Made by a program: the position numbers and the translations under genes | Notes under the pieces: generated by a model | What the model saw: only the letters and a program-made list of their open reading frames with translations | What the model was told of the DNA's origin: nothing | Databases searched by the model: none | Shown here: positions 5,263 through 5,287 of the stretch, one piece after another | Numbering within the stretch: position 1 is the stretch's first letter | Layout of the letters: each line of letters starts with the position of its first letter | DNA from: an uncultured Rhodospirillales bacterium | Lineage (GTDB): Bacteria; Pseudomonadota; Alphaproteobacteria; CALMVH01 | Assembly (NCBI GenBank): GCA_937873165.1 | Contig: CALMVH010000081.1 | Location: 11,349 to 16,635 of the forward strand | Length of the DNA stretch: 5,287 nt | Direction of reading: 5' to 3'

Positions 5263-5287
5263 CTTATTTAGGTAATCTATACAATAT
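5263..5287 (+). promoter_or_regulatory. AT-rich tail with -10-like TACAAT
   Basis: The last 25 bases are far richer in A and T than the genes and contain TACAAT (5280-5285). No good -35 is seen 16-18 bases upstream, where the palindrome lies. It probably begins the promoter of the next gene, which is not in the window. Confidence 0.25.

Overview
The window looks like a piece of an alphaproteobacterial chromosome of moderately high GC. This rests on the gene set and order: etfB-etfA-hbd in one operon, and a TlpA-type thioredoxin gene divergent from a small lipoprotein gene joined to lysA. A Rhodospirillales or acetic-acid-bacterium-like host would fit, but I cannot fix the family from sequence alone. 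I see no transposase, integrase, tRNA, rRNA or CRISPR array. All six complete genes and the one partial gene belong to recognisable families.

Layout from left to right: (1) Bases 1-713, minus strand: the N-terminal half of lysA (diaminopimelate decarboxylase), cut by the window edge. (2) Bases 710-940, minus: a 76-residue lipoprotein of the LptM/YifL type, whose stop codon overlaps the lysA start (ATGA). (3) Bases 941-1091: an AT-rich divergent promoter region. (4) Bases 1092-1694, plus: an exported TlpA-family thioredoxin. (5) Bases 4259-1698, minus: a tight etfB-etfA-hbd operon, convergent with tlpA with only 3 bases between the stop codons. (6) Bases 4260-4346: a second divergent promoter region, with a palindrome lying between a plausible -35 and -10 for etfB. 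(7) Bases 4347-5243, plus: a DUF4743-type Nudix hydrolase. (8) Bases 5244-5287: an AT-rich tail with a 16-base near-perfect palindrome that looks like an operator for a gene beyond the window.

Functionally there are two main themes. EtfA and EtfB form the heterodimeric flavoprotein that carries electrons from acyl-CoA dehydrogenases toward the quinone pool. Hbd oxidises 3-hydroxyacyl-CoA with NAD+. Their fusion into one operon joins two oxidative steps of short-chain acyl-CoA degradation. LysA makes lysine from meso-diaminopimelate, and the co-translated lipoprotein probably acts at the outer membrane. TlpA is a periplasmic or membrane-anchored thiol-disulfide protein.

I found no convincing new multi-gene system. 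The points most worth a second look are the terminal palindrome with a TACA-N2-TGTA core, two unusual residues next to the Hbd catalytic histidine, the operator-like palindrome in the etfB promoter, and the tlpA/lptM junction, where related genomes often carry argH.
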